This document shows positions 20,826 through 33,739 of a stretch of DNA of 64,000 bases, in pieces (the first letter of the stretch is position 1; every line of letters starts with the position of its first letter). The position numbers and the translations under genes are program-made. This DNA is from Siniperca chuatsi. Its lineage: Eukaryota; Chordata; Actinopteri; Centrarchiformes; Sinipercidae. The stretch covers positions 17,702,262 to 17,766,261 of the forward strand of contig NC_058063.1 in NCBI RefSeq assembly GCF_020085105.1. Reading direction: 5' to 3'. The notes under the pieces were generated by a model. The model was not told the DNA's origin, ran no database searches, and saw only the letters and a program-made list of their open reading frames with translations.

Positions 20826-23029
20826 TCACAGTTGAGTGACCAGAAAACCACTGAAGGTGGTATGGCGTTCGTCTGCCCAAACATGAGAATCTTTTGCCAG
20901 GGACACATACACCTCGTCCCCTTTCTGCAGCTGCACGAACACTGCATTTCCTCCATTATCAGCTGTGTCAGAGCTTGTTTTGTGATCAGATGTCTTGGCA
21001 ATGAGGTCGCAGTTCTTGAACAGCAACAGCACTGATTTATGTTCTCCTCCAGCATGATAGAAGAAGGTAAAATAATAAACACCTGCAACAGGAGCACTGA
21101 AGATACCTGTGGAAACAAAGAAACATTCATCAAATTTAAAGGTTTCTGAAAAGCTTTGAGTGGGGGAAAAAATCCTTCTTTTGCCTTAAAAAGTTTTCAA
21201 AATGAGTGTATCAAAATGAAAGTAATCTCCTTTTTTGTCAGAACACGTTAGGGGTGTAACTGAATATGAATGCATTATTTGGATATGCACAGATAATGTA
21301 CTCTTAACAGAATTTCTGCAGTAAAATAAATTCAGGTACATGGTTAAAATATTATATTTTTTGTTGGCAGCTAAACTTATAGATGAATGAATGAATGAAT
21401 GCTAGTAGACAACAATGTAATACACAAAATGAAGCAGACTTGACAATGTCTAAAACTTCTGGTATAACCACGACCACTTCTGGGTAGAATCCAAATACAG
21501 ATATTTTTGTGATGCCAACAGATACGGATATTAGCATAACACCCCTACAAAAGTAACAAAAAAACCTTAAGCAAGTAAGATAAAATATATGAACAATAAA
21601 TGAACAAAATATATGACAATATGAAGACATAAAGACATAAATATTGTTAATACTGTATAAACATTCTGTATGGCGTACTGAATATATACTGTATACTATG
21701 TAACCTATGTGGAGTTTTCACATCATTGTTTGTGTAATCTTTAACGAGAAAATCTGCTGCAAAAAGTTCTGATCATGTCTCTCTTTAAAGCTGCATTAAT
21801 TACTTTGTGTGTTGTGTTTCTGGCAATCCAATGAATTTAAGTCCAATATTCACTTTGCTTTTTAGCTCTGGTTTGGTTTCCACCAAATCCTCAACTTGCC
21901 AGATGCTCCACTGTGTTTTCTAGCTTTCTAGCTGTTTCTTGTCTGCAGTTTGGTGCTGGGCAGGTGGAGTACGTTAAGTTTAATCAGAGCATTTTTTGCT
22001 AAAAACAGCTGCCTGATGCTGCTGGAAACGAGGTGGATCGCAACAATAAGACTGAACCAACCAGTAAATTTTATCAGTAATTAGATTACTAATATGATTT
22101 ATGATACACAGCTACAGTACATTCATGTATGTAAAATGTCTCAACAATACTCAAACCAAACAATCAACATGGGTGATTATGAGTGTGGCTGCATGTGATG
22201 TATTTACCTGTAGTGTTATTGTAGGCACAACCAAGGTTTGTAATCACTGTGTTGAAAACCACAGTTTTGTCTGTGTTGAAGGGTCCATAGGCCCCACCAT
22301 GCTCTGCCACTGCACTGAAAATCACCTTTTTGTCTATATATAAAACAAAACATTCTCATCATGTTATTACATCAAAGCATTTCTATTCTATTTATCTTGT
22401 GAATTTCATCACAACACATGCATTGCTTAAAGAGCAACTTGTATCTCTCGCCAGCATCAGACGATCCCTACTTTTGGTTTCTGCCAAACGTGATAGCAAA
22501 CTTTAAAACACTGTGAAGTGAAACAACACAGCGTTAGGTATCTTTAGCTAATGCTGGTCAGCTCTCCAACGGCTCTCCTAACACTACAACTCAGTTTAAT
22601 GCTGCTGGCCGTTGTTTCTCCTCATTCCTGCCCATTACTGGCCCCTTGGATGCTTAGCAGGCTCAAAATTAGAAGAATGAGGTCCATCATATGCATTTGA
22701 ATATGTATTTTCAACCTCATCATTGTCAAAACTAGCACTGGAATCCATATTTATAACAATTAACTTTAAGAAATTCTTCATTAATGTCTTGAAAGAGAAA
22801 GTGTCACTCTACCTCCCATCTCTGTCGGTCGATCACTCGTGTTGGGATGGCAGGCAGACTGTGTTTCGTTAGTCTTCGCTCCGTCTCCAAAGCTGTGCTT
22901 CATAGGATCTCTGTGGCTGCTTTTATGTTGTTCGATCGATGATGATGTGTTGTCATGTCCCTCCCTTATCGCAAAGGCATTGAACAATATCTTAAAATAT
23001 TTCTTAGTATAAATGTTGCTAATGACCAT
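20826..23029 (-). CDS. C1q-domain protein, copy B
   Basis: Exon b is 21106-20826 and exon a is 22333-22208. The N-terminal exon spans about 23029-22813, beginning at an in-frame ATG (MVISNIYTKKYFKILFNAFA) and ending GAG/GTAGAG. All splice sites are GT-AG and phase 1. The C1q domain is intact: [76 protein letters not shown] and FSGFLVTQL-stop. It differs from copy A in several exposed positions (GEHKSVLLLF against TTHKSGMLLF) while the core is constant. A short basic-then-hydrophobic N-terminus could act as a signal anchor, but this is weak. The frame is open upstream of the ATG to about 23066. Confidence 0.8.
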
Positions 23030-23049
23030 GATTAACAGTCTGATGCTTT

Positions 23050-24000
23050 TCTTAGGAAACTTTGGGCTGAAGTTGTTTTACTGGTTTGCAGAAGTTTCAC
23101 CAGGCTATAACTTGAGATATTTTTTAAGGAACCCGAATGATCACATGACCAACATCTAAACAAAAGCTGCAAACATTGAAATTCTTAAAGGCAAAAGAAC
23201 AACTCAACCTTGGTGAAGGATGAAAATAAAAAGAGAATATATAATATTTCATATTTATTTTAATCAAGTAATCTCATCTCAAGCTAGACCTGAGTACAGC
23301 AGCTAGAAAGAAAAACAAACTTAGCCAGACATAACAAAAGGACATATGGTATCAGAGACTATCACAGACATCACTAATTAGATCTGAAGATGAAAGTTTA
23401 TATTATATAATTTGGTCTTATGGAGATGATGGGAGAGCATTGTCTGACAACATTTCCAAAATCCTCCATAGTTGTTCAGCTGGGGTGAGATCTGAGGTGT
23501 GGACTACGAAGCAAGTTCAACACAGCTAGGCTTTCTTAGCGTTAGCTGGCTCGACAAAACCTAAAAGCCCAATCAGAGATAATGGATATCACGACAGTGT
23601 TCATCAACTTTCTTGTTAAGCCAGGTTTCATCAGACAGTGCTCTCTCCCACCATCTCCATAAGACCAAATGATTTAATGTAAACTTTCATCTTCAGATCT
23701 ATTTAGTGATGTCTGACTTCTTTCTAGCTGCTGTACTCAGGTCTGGCTTGCAAAAGAGATCTTAATCTCAATGAGATTACTTGATTAAAATAAATATTAA
23801 ATATTATGTATTCTCTTTTTACTTTCATCCTTCACCAAGGCTCAGTTGTTCTTTCCCCTTTAAGAATTTCCTCATTTGCAGCTTTTGTTTCAACATTGGT
23901 GTTGATTTCATCCCGTGTTTCTTAAGAAATATTGTAAGATATTGCTCAACGCCTGGTGAAACTTCTGGTTGATGCATGCCCAAAGTTTCCTGAAATATTA
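23050..24000. repeat. Large imperfect palindrome, about 400-bp arms
   Basis: The left arm (about 23052-23450, starting CTTAGGAAACTTTGGGC) is repeated in reverse complement at about 23640-23990 (ending CCCAAAGTTTCCTG). Clear paired blocks are GAGTACAGCAGCTAGAAAGA with its complement near 23720, and TTTGGTCTTATGGAGATG with CATCTCCATAAGACCAAA. The roughly 190-bp centre is unrelated. The left arm overlaps the upstream end of the C1q N-terminal exon. Unit A keeps only one arm (9466-9770). Confidence 0.75.
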
Positions 24001-24990
24001 AATTGTGTGTGCGTTCCCATAAAAGGGGGTGTTTGACGTGCCATTTGAGCCTTCTTCCACACAAATCATTCATTATCATTATAATGAAGTATATAAAAAA
24101 ATTATTACAGCAAAAAGCAACACTGTTGTTGCAAATAAGGCAAAAGAGGAATGTTGGCAGAAAATTGTTAATCGACTCAACGCACTCTCTATGCCTCTCG
24201 TTTATTTGTATATTTGTATATATTTAAACATTATACTTATTAAATGCATTTAGGTCTGACACTGTCCCATAATGAAGGATATGTGAAAATCACTTTAGTT
24301 TTTGGCTAAATCAAAGTGAAATTAATTTGACTGATTTTAATATTATCTGTGATAAATACCAATAGGGTCTGTAACACCAGAGGATATTGTGTTGGCTGGT
24401 ATTTGTGACCTTATCTCACCTATCCTGACAGAGACTGAGCTTCAGTTTCCACGACAACGGCTCAGCAAGTTTGCATATATTCAGGTTTTACTTTTAATTT
24501 GTCCCCTGTCTGTCTATTTGTTATTGTATATAATTTCTAACTTTGAGAACACACACAGACTAGTGCAGACACAAGTCCATAAAAATGAAACACATCACAC
24601 AGCTTTTCCCCAGTTCACCGAGACTAAACATTTTCGTCAATCTTGCCTTGATCATGGCGTTGTCAGAGGATCAGCATCTTATATATAAATGCTAAGTATC
24701 CAAAACAACATAAAAAGCTTTTTACAAAATACAATCGTTAGTCCTAGTTGATACAGAAATTTACGAGAGAAATATAAATATGACTATAGTCATGTATAAC
24801 GTAAGAATTTTGTTTTTATTCATGAGGTAAAAATAACCCACACTTTCCCCTGACCTCAACAGTACAAATTGTTTTGATGCTGGTTAAGGACAAACTCTAC
24901 TGTCTCTTAATCTTGCTGAGAGAACGTACTGTTCAAACACATGAGAAATGTATGAGGGTACTTTTGTGTCTATTATTTTGTCAGCCTGTA
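24001..24990. other. AT-rich spacer, no gene seen
   Basis: Mixed unit-B spacer. Around 24241-24360 it matches 9770-9890 of unit A. A 99-codon plus-strand open frame at 24389-24688 shows no domain or splice context. Confidence 0.4.
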
Positions 24991-25810
24991 AGTTAGCTGC
25001 TAGCTTAGCTCATTAAGTTAGTCGCTACAGTTACATGCCCAGGCTGCCTATTAGCCTGCGTGACGTTGTGCATGTCGCTACTAGTTAACAGGACTATTGA
25101 AAAACTGATATAAATAGCGTGTTCAATCTGATGTTTATCCCTTAGAAATAGAGCTGTATCATCAGCTAACTGGGTCAATCCGATGTCTTTACCGAAAATA
25201 GCTAAACCTTTAATAACTGGATTATGTAAAACATACATAATGAGAGTAATTCAAACACGATCAGAAACAAGAGAGGTAAAACTGGACATCCTTGACATAC
25301 TGAGCTCAAAACAGGAAACCTTTGTCTAGTGTTTGGATACAGCATGACACCGCTGTCAACATTCTTATAAAACATTTCAACTGTCGATACAAAGTTTGGA
25401 GCGCTTTAAATAAGAAACAATATTCTACAGCATTGACTGCCTTATAAAAGTTTTCAATATAAGGCTTTGAAATTATGCACAGGTGCATCTAAAACAACCC
25501 CGACAAACCAAGAATTTCAACGTTTGCAGCTTTTTTTTTAGATGTTGGTGTTGATTTCATCTAGTGTTTCTTAAGAAATATTGTAAGATATTGCTCAACG
25601 CCTGGTGAAACGTCTGGTTGGTACATGCCCAAAGTTTCCTGAGAAATTTAATTGTGTGTGCGTTCCCATAAAAGGGGTTTTTGCCCGAAACCAAAAGTTG
25701 GGAGCACTTTCAATAGGAAACAGCATCGACTGCCTTAGAAAAATCAAGAAATACAATAAGAGCATCAGTTTCAATGTTACCAGTGTAATCCAGTAAATCA
25801 AGGACAAGTC

Positions 25811-25811
<1 letters not shown>

Positions 25812-25880
<69 letters not shown>
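25812..25880. repeat. (GT)n microsatellite, longest allele
   Basis: About 34 GT units, the longest of the three homologous tracts. Confidence 0.9.
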
Positions 25881-25883
<3 letters not shown>

Positions 25884-25885
<2 letters not shown>

Positions 25886-26387
25886 CTGCGGGGCACGGCC
25901 TTCGGTGAACTTCCAAACAGAGACTGACACACCTGCTCCTCATCTGCTGCTGCTCACCTGCTCTCCATCCACCAGTCAACACCTGGCAGTAAATCTACCA
26001 GGCTCTTCTCACCAGTCTTCGCGAGATCGTTCGTGTACTCAAGTGGTACGACCTCTGACTTACTGCTCTGAAAGATTTGCCTGCATGTTATCTGAACCCC
26101 TGACTAACTCTCTGACTCCTTGAGTTCAGGTTGATTCCTCTCACCTGCCTTCTAGAGAGATCTCACCACGGACCCTCCGCTGCTCCACCACAGCCCGCTG
26201 TCCTCGCTCCGCCTGCCTGCTCTCACCAGTCTTGCCAGCCCGCTGTCTTCACCCAGTCCACCGGCTCACAGCGATTACCTCCACACTCCTGGTTACTGCT
26301 TGTGTTTTTTACAATAAACTGAAAGTACTACTTCAACTCCCTCTGTGCTAGTCGTGCTTTTGGGTCCAGCCTCTGTGTACCATAACA
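25884..26387 (+). mobile_element. LTR-like insert, copy 3
   Basis: Homologous to 12224-12730 and 16368-16877, with slightly more divergence, including a shorter stretch near 26050 where the sisters have GACGCCACGGCCTC. TG...CA ends and AATAAA are kept. Confidence 0.45.
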
Positions 26388-27090
26388 CTCCAATTATCTA
26401 TTAGTAAAGGATCTTTATCAGGCTTGGAGTTATTATACCCTGCTTCATAGTTGTGGACATTTCTTTTCTAACATTACATTCTTTAAATAATTCCAATGAC
26501 AGATTTTCAATGGTATCCCAAAAATGTACATAGAATTCAACAGAAAGCCCCTCAGTGCCTGGTGATTTCCCTTTTTTCATTGAGTGAATTGCCTCTGAGA
26601 TTCAGAGTTTTGTAATGGATTGTTCACATTTCAGCTGAAAGTGTTCAGAGACAGTGGGTGATAGTACAATGAAGTGAACATATGGCTTATTTAAAAATGA
26701 AAATAAAAAGTAAACCACTCAAAATGTAGGTTACATAGTAAACCTAAAGTAGTTGAATCACCTTATGCAGTAAATCTCACACAGTCAATAATGGCAACAG
26801 CGCCCTGCCATGTGGTCGTCTTTCCCCGCTTCACAAAGGGCCAAAGTTTATTTCCGCACTGTCTAAGTAAGTTAGATCCTCCGCCATCCGCAGATTTTTT
26901 TTCTTCAAGACATCAGCGTTGAGGGAAGCCCTCCATACTTTGTGCCTGAAGGTGCGCGTGGTAAACTGCATAATGATAGGGCACAGGGGCATTTCTTGGA
27001 TTTGAGGACATTCAGGGCTAAACCCGGAGCTCTGTAGAGGGGTCCGGGGGGGATCCTCCCCTGTCATTTTTGTTTTTTAATAAACAAGCT

Positions 27091-28254
27091 CTATTTTGAT
27101 GCTTTTTAATGCACTCTGGTACCTTTTTATTTACATTCAAAGTACACAACTTAATCTTTGAAAAATTAAAATGTGTTCCTCAAAAACTGTTGTTTAACTT
27201 TCCAGATGAATTATGAATTGTGATCACGAAAATTACTCGCCAACAAATAATTGATAATCATGTAAGTCATCTTTTAGGCAAGAATGCCAAAAAATTCATT
27301 GGTTTCAGCTTCTCAAATTGAATTTTTGCAATTTGAATATGTCAGCTTGGGAAATTATGATGGGCATTTTTCACTATTTTCAGACATTATATAGACCAAA
27401 TGAAATGACTTTGTACTTGTGGCGCCATTTATTTATATATATTAATTCTATATGATTGCTCTTTTAGTAAATGTAACTAGTAGAGGAAAAAAATACAATA
27501 TAAAGTATATTTCCTCTAAATGAGTGAAAAATAAAATGGATGTAATGACAATCTGGTGTGATGAACTTGGTAATAATGTTTTTACAGAATGTCTAAGATA
27601 CATGGGTTTTATTTGTCCAAGCAGTGAGAACATTTAAAATCGAATTTGAAATTTAGCTTCTACTTTGCATCCAGATCAGTGACAGTAAATGTCCATGTGG
27701 TTCACTTCGTGGGGCGCAGGCCTTAGAGGGATTATTTTCTAAATCACCCACAACAGTGGAATAATTCAAATAAAGTTAAAAACAAAGATCAGGCTGCTGT
27801 TGGGGAGAAGATGTCGTAATTTGGAACTGACCGACTCAATCCAACAAATGTTACCATCTGATTGGACCTTTTGATTGTAGCTTGTGTTTATTGGCATTAG
27901 AGTCCATTACAGTACACACCTGCATATTAATTTATAATTTTATAATTTACAGTATCAAATCATTTTATCTATTTTAATGGAAAACACACAGGCTTGCTAC
28001 TTTTTAAGTTTTAAGACAAATTTACAACAAGCCTTTCTGTTAAGTTTTATTGATTCTATTTTGATGTGTTGTATTCATAAACTCTCATTTGCTAACCTGT
28101 CATTCTCTTTTTCTTATTTGCTGTGTGCTTGTTGGCTTGTGTGATGGTGTACTTACATTTAATATTGCTTTGTTTTAAATAACTTGACTTTGTCTTTGAT
28201 GCTCTGTGGTTTTGCACTCTGTGAAGAGCTTAACTGATGTTTTTACAGTTAATG
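27091..28254. other. AT-rich spacer unique to unit B, nothing recognised
   Basis: No open frame with a domain, no terminal repeats and no match seen to other units. The R2 block resumes at about 28254 (TTGATTCATTTTCTTATTAC). Confidence 0.5.
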
Positions 28255-30840
28255 TTGATTCATTTTCTTATTACCTAGATTTCAATATTCCCTATCTCTA
28301 AATTATTGATGATACAACCAAACTATATTTCTTTGCGCCACATGCAGGAAAATATTGTGAAACGAGGCTGCTGTCAGATACATGGTGTGTAATTTACTCT
28401 GAGCTCACACCTCAACATGTTCACCTATACAGACGATTTATCACTCTAGGTCCAAAACATTGTTTGTCCTTAATTGTTAATTTGACACTTTTCTGGGGAT
28501 TTTATCTGAACCGACATCCTCACGTTTTATCTTCCCTGATCCAGATTTTTACTCAAGAAGAAGAAGAAGTTTTATCATCACTTTAAACCCTATTTGTCTA
28601 TATTGAAGTTAATTTCCTTTTTTTCATACACAATTGCATGTTTAGATATTTCTAGTGTCGTACAAAACAAGCAATTGAGGAAATTGAGTTGCAACTTGGG
28701 AAACGGGTCAAAAATGTTTCTTATCATACATTGTTGATCAATCGGCCACCGCTTTGGTCCAGGCTGAAATATCTCAAGAGTCATAATTACTATAATAGCG
28801 TTTGTCAGTTGAAGGTAAACATAACAAACCTGCTGCTGTCTGCAGGAAACCCGAACTTGGGAGAAAGACAATGAGCTCAGGCATAAAGCCAGAGCCTTAA
28901 CAAAGGGACTTGTTGACAATTAGAAATATATATACATATAGAACACCAGTCTTATCCTTTAACATTCACATTTTTGACCAACAGCAGGTGCATTTGGACA
29001 GCAGACCAGGTGGGAAATTTCACATTGCAACTCAGTAAGTGGCCTTTTAGTAAGTGGTTTCATGGTTGATTCAAATGCGGTGCTGAACATAGTCCAGCAT
29101 TTAAGAATTCAAGCTCCAGGGTCACGTGAGAATATGGGAGTTTCTTGTTTCCTGGTTGGACTCTAATGCAAAAAAAAATGTCTTTCCGTGCAAGAGACAA
29201 ATCTTATATTTAAAATTCCACTCAAGCATTTAACCCACAACACTCCCTGTTACTAAACCTGCTAATAATAATAATGGAGTGCAGATGAGAACCACAGCTG
29301 GATCCGAATTAGTATCAGTATTATTGTTATAAATATTATCAGTTACCTAACATATACAGTATATAATAACGTAGCTCATAAGGATGAACAGATGAGTCAG
29401 ACTGCTAATTGTTGTTACAGTTACATCAATTAGTTTTGCGGCAAATGTGGTGAGTATCAAGGCTCCAAATAAACTCAACTAAAATTAAAATGTTCTTCTA
29501 AAAATTGCCTTTAAGTTAATTACTATGAGTTTAAATGAAGCATGGCTTGTTTGAAAACAATTCTTGATCTCAATGGATATTAAGGATATAAAACAGATGC
29601 TTGTCTAATGCAAACTGTATGTTGAACTGAGAAGTGTTTTCTTTCAGCATGAGCGTACAAACCATAAACTAAAATCTGAGATTATGCTAACAAATTTGCT
29701 AGGCTTTTAACCAGGACCAAGAAGTATGACCACATAACACCTGTTTTAGCCTCTTTACACTGGCTCCCTGTTGGTTTTAGGATTGATTTTAAGATCTTGT
29801 TGATTACTTTTAAGGCTCTTCATGGCCTGGCCCCAGATTATATTTTAGACCTTGTAATCCCTTATGAACCTTCACGTAGTTTGAGATCTTCGGGCAGGGG
29901 TCTCCTGTCTGTTCCTGAGTCCAGGATGAAAACTAAGGGGACAGAGCTTTTTGCTATCAGGGCACCGAGGCTCTGGAACAACTTGCCCGAAGAAATTAGG
30001 TTGTCTGAGTCAGTGTCTTCGTTTAAGTCTCGTCTCAAAACACATTTTTATCTGAAAGCATATCCTGATTTTACCTGAACTGGCTGTTTATTTTACTGTT
30101 TATTTTATTGCTTTTCTGTATTTCATGTGTTTTATTTCTTTATATTTCGTCATTCACTGTGTTATTTTATTTTTCTTGTTGTGAAGCACTTTGTACTTTG
30201 TTTTGATAAGTGCTCTATAAATAAAGTTTTATTATTATTTATTTATAAATGTTCTGTGACAGGACAGTGACGGTGATGTCACACAACAAGTCAGTCAGAC
30301 AATTACACACATTAAAAAAATACTGTGGCTGAAGTTGGACATATGGGAGTGAACGGTTTGTGCAATAAGTATGTATTATGTTGTGGTTCCATTGTAGCTT
30401 TTGAGTTATTATTAAAACATATTTTTATTTTTAATACATTTATTTTTAATAAAAGTTCCTAATTCAGGGTCAACTTTGGACAAAAGTTTTTCATGTCGGT
30501 CTCATTACCATACCACTCCCTTTGCACTACGCTCATTCCCACCACTACAACAAGGCTTTGCACTTTAACTTGCATATTACAGTCATGTTGCATATATTGT
30601 CTATTCTGTTTTGTATAATTTGTGTGTATATGTGTATCCATATATACGTGTGTATATATAACTGTTGTAAATTTGGACACAGTGATGACATGTAAGTGCA
30701 TATCTTTGTATCAAATATGATGTTACGTATTTCGAACAGCAGACTTCACTCATTAATTATATGTAAATGTCGTGGAAACTGAAAAATCAGTTCTCGTCTA
30801 GTGCGGGTGAGAGTTGGTACTCAAATACCAGATGAACCAA
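28254..30840. repeat. Array spacer block R2, copy 4, interrupted by LINE
   Basis: Matches 13.17-15.0 and 17.3-19.1 kb, except for the L2-like insertion at 29696-30246. Its end joins the C1q 3' flank of unit C. Confidence 0.7.
29696..30246 (+). mobile_element. L2-like LINE 3' end, recent 5'-truncated insertion
   Basis: The plus-strand frame is continuous from about 29715 to 30078: TPVLASLHWLPVGFRIDFKI, LLITFKALHGLAPDYILDLV, SRSLRSSGRGLLSVPES, AIRAPRLWNNLPEEIRL, FKSRLKTHFYLKAY, stop. This is the C-terminal end of an L2/Maui-type reverse transcriptase. The 3' end is TATAAATAAAGTTTTATTAT. The empty site is visible in other units (CTAACAAATGTTCTGTGACA near 5469, 14594 and 18738), and AAAT flanks both sides (29692-29695, 30247-30250). 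The frame is intact, which suggests a young insertion. Confidence 0.85.
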
Positions 30841-30861
30841 TATTCAGATTCTCAATCAATC

Positions 30862-32021
30862 TTTATTGCTTGCAAGCAAGAGCCATCATCAGCATTACAC
30901 AGATATGAGGAGAGGCAGTCCCTCCTCGGTTCTTCTAGTACTTTGAGATAACATTAACTGGAGCCAACAACAAGAGGATTTTGCTCAAGGTGTTATTCGA
31001 CCTTTCTTTACTTGGTCAAGACATTGTTCTTCTCTTATCCTTCGTACCTCACAACATCGCAAACATCTGCCACCTGCACCTACTCCTTAAACTGCTCCAC
31101 ACATACATCCCGTTGTTGTACAGATATATTATCAACATTCAGAGCACATGTACACAGGAAGAGGTTTCAACCCCCCCTCCAGGCTAAACTCTTTTATAAT
31201 GAGTTTACTTGTATTTAGTTTCCCAACAACTTAAGCATTGTAATATCATGGTGGATATATAAGACACATCTATTCATGCTAGCAAAAGCAGAATTAGATT
31301 GGAAAAAAACATGATTATAACAGGAATTTCCCTCACATACACTCTGAGATGAGTAATTCAATATTTCAATTTTATCTGCTGAAATTAATTAGATTATTTT
31401 AGAATAGATTCAACTTTCTCGTCAATGAGCAAGTTCAGGTACATAGCCAACGAAATGCAGTTAGCATCTGACCAGAAGTGCAAAACCAAGGTAACCCCAC
31501 TGAGCCTCTCGTAAAAAGGAAACATTTGGAAACATCCAACCTGTCTAAGGTTGTTGTAAGCTGTTGTATTGTTCCCCTCAAGTGCTGGACAGAACCAACA
31601 ATAAAATGGCCATTTTGATTTAGTTTCCCCTGTGGATGGTGAAAAGGGAAAGGCCACAGGCTATGTAATATCAAATGGGTTTTGGGGAAGATGACACAAT
31701 TTTAGCACGATTTTGGCCAAATTGCCTAATAGTACATGTGATATCGCGTGTACAAAACTGACGTGTAGACCTGAGGGTGGTATGAGAGGAAAGCTCATGC
31801 AGTGTCCAAAATGAATGGGGTTGATCCTCTGTGGACCATTACATTTGGATGTTTCTTGTCACATGACATGAAACAGTCAAGACTCATTGGACTAATGTTT
31901 TAATGATATTTTTCATTTGTCTTGGCATCTGTTTTAATTTAAATTAAAATTGTATTGGTAATATAGCAGATGCATCATTGATCTCAGGTTTTTAAAATCA
32001 TCTTTCTGAAATCATCAATTC
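30862..32021 (-). other. 3' UTR-like flank of C1q copy C
   Basis: Homologous to the flanks at 6102-7265 and 19667-20825, with AATAAA on the minus strand at 30867-30862 and the 87-codon frame at 31657-31394. Confidence 0.45.
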
Positions 32022-33527
32022 TCACAGTTGAGTGACCAGAAAACCACTGAAGGTGGTATGGCGTCCGTCTGCCCAAACATGAGAATCTTTTTTCAGGGAC
32101 ACATACACCTCGTCCCCTTTCTGCAGCTGCACGAACACTGCATTTCCTCCATTATCAGCTGTGTCAGAGCTTGTTTTGTGATCAGATGTCTTGGCAATGA
32201 GGTCGCAGTTCTTGAACAGCAACAGCACTGATTTATGTTCTCCTCCAGCATGATAGAAGAAGGTAAAATAATAAACACCTGCAACAGGAGCACTGAAGAT
32301 ACCTGTGGAAACAAAAGATCATTCATCAAATTTAAAGGTTTCTGAAAAGCTTTGAGTGGAGGGAAAAAATCCTTCTTTTGCCTTAAAAGGTTTTCAAAAT
32401 GAGTGTATCAAAATGAAAGAAAACACGTTAGGGGTGTAACTGAATATGAATGCATTATTTGGATATGCACAGATAATGCGCTCTTAACAGAATTTCTGCA
32501 GTAAAATAAATTCAGGTACATGGTTAAAATATTATATTTTTTGTTGGCAGCTAAACTTATAGATGAATGAATGAATGGATGCTAGTAGACAACAATGTAA
32601 TGCACAAAATGAAGCAAACTTGACAATGTCTAAAACTTCTGGTATAACCACGACCACTTCTGGGTAGAATCCAAATACAGATATTTTTGTGATGCCAACA
32701 GATACAGATATTAGCGTAACACCCCTACAAAAGTAACAAAAGCAAACCTTAAGCAAGTAAGATAAAATATATGAACAATATATGAACAAAATATATGATA
32801 ATAGGAAGACATAAAGACATAAATACTGTTAATACTGTAAAAACATTCTGTATGGTATACTGAATATATACTGTATACTATGTAACCTATGTGGAGTTTT
32901 CACATCATTGATTGTGTAATCTTTAACGAGAAAATCTGCTGCAAAAAGTTCTGATCATGTCTCTCTTTAAAGCTGCATTAATTACTTTGTGTGTTGTGAT
33001 TCTGGCAATCCAATGAATTTAAGTCCAATATTCACTTTCCTTTTTAGCTCTGGTTTGGTTTCCACCAAATCCTCAACTTGCTGGATGCTCCACTGTGTTT
33101 TCTAGCTTTCTAGCTGTTTCTTGTCTGCAGTTTGGTGCTGGGCAGGTGGTGTAAAGTAAGTTTAATCACAGCATTTTTTGCTAAAAACAGCTGCCTGATG
33201 CTGCTGGAAACGAGGTGGGTCGCAACAATAAGACTGAACCAACCAGTAAATTTGATCAGTAATTAGATTACTAATATGATTTATGATACACAGCTACATG
33301 TATACATTTTACATACATCTGTATGTAAAATGTCTCAACAATACTCAAACTAAACAATCAACATGGGTGATTATGAGTGTGGCTGCATGTGATGTATTTA
33401 CCTGTAGTGTTATTGTAGGCACCACCAAGGTTTGTAATCACTGTGTTGTAAACCACAGTTTTGTCTGTGTTGAAGGGTCCATACTCCCCACCATGCTCTG
33501 CCAGTGCACTGAAAATCACCTTTTTGT
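32022..33527 (-). CDS. C1q-domain protein, copy C, N-terminal exon not found
   Basis: Exon b is 32302-32022 (acceptor TTTCCACAG, stop TGA) and exon a is 33527-33402 (acceptor TATATATAG, donor GTAAAT). They code for a complete C1q domain close to copy B, with KKVIFSALAEHGGEYGPFNT, NTVITNLGGAYNNTTG, SLKKDSHVWADGRHTTFSGF and LVTQL-stop. Upstream of exon a the unit switches at about 33740 to the segment shared with 3757-4692, and the usual N-terminal exon is missing. Without a start exon this may be a pseudogene with an intact domain, or it may use an exon farther upstream. Confidence 0.65.
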
Positions 33528-33739
33528 CTATATATAAAACAAAACATTCTCATCATGTTATTTCGCAAAGCATTTCTATTCTATTTATCTTGTGAATTTC
33601 ATCACAACACATGCATTGCTTAAAGAGCAACTTGTAGGTTGAATTTTGGTGTATGTTGAACTGTTGTAAGTATCTCTCGCCAGCATCAGACGATCCCTAC
33701 TTTTCTTACTCGTTTCTGTCAAACGTGATAGCAAACTTT

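Larger units (their letters stand above)
24990..27090 (-). mobile_element. L1/Tx1-like LINE, ORF1 to RT, fragmented
   Basis: Minus strand in order. At 27067-26831 is an ORF1-type C-terminal domain (FTTRTFRHKVWRASLNADVL, LKKKNLRMAEDLTYLDSAE). At about 26620-26390 is ORF2 sequence with MKKGKSPG-type RT start (KKG, PGTEGLSVEFYVHFWDT) and MSTTMKQGII. The LTR-like insert (26387-25884) and (GT)n follow. Then come 25800-25710 (RLVLDLLDYTGNIETDALIV, FLDFSKAVDAVS) and 25238-25005 with the RT catalytic region LTQLADDTALFLRDKHQIEH. Stops and shifts occur throughout. This copy keeps the RT start deleted from the 12-kb and 16-kb copies but lacks the endonuclease, so the copies are differently deleted relatives. 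Confidence 0.75.

Noticed and set aside
24389-24688. 99-codon plus-strand frame with a hydrophobic stretch
   Set aside because: No homologue recognised, no splice context, AT-rich spacer. Length is within chance for this window.
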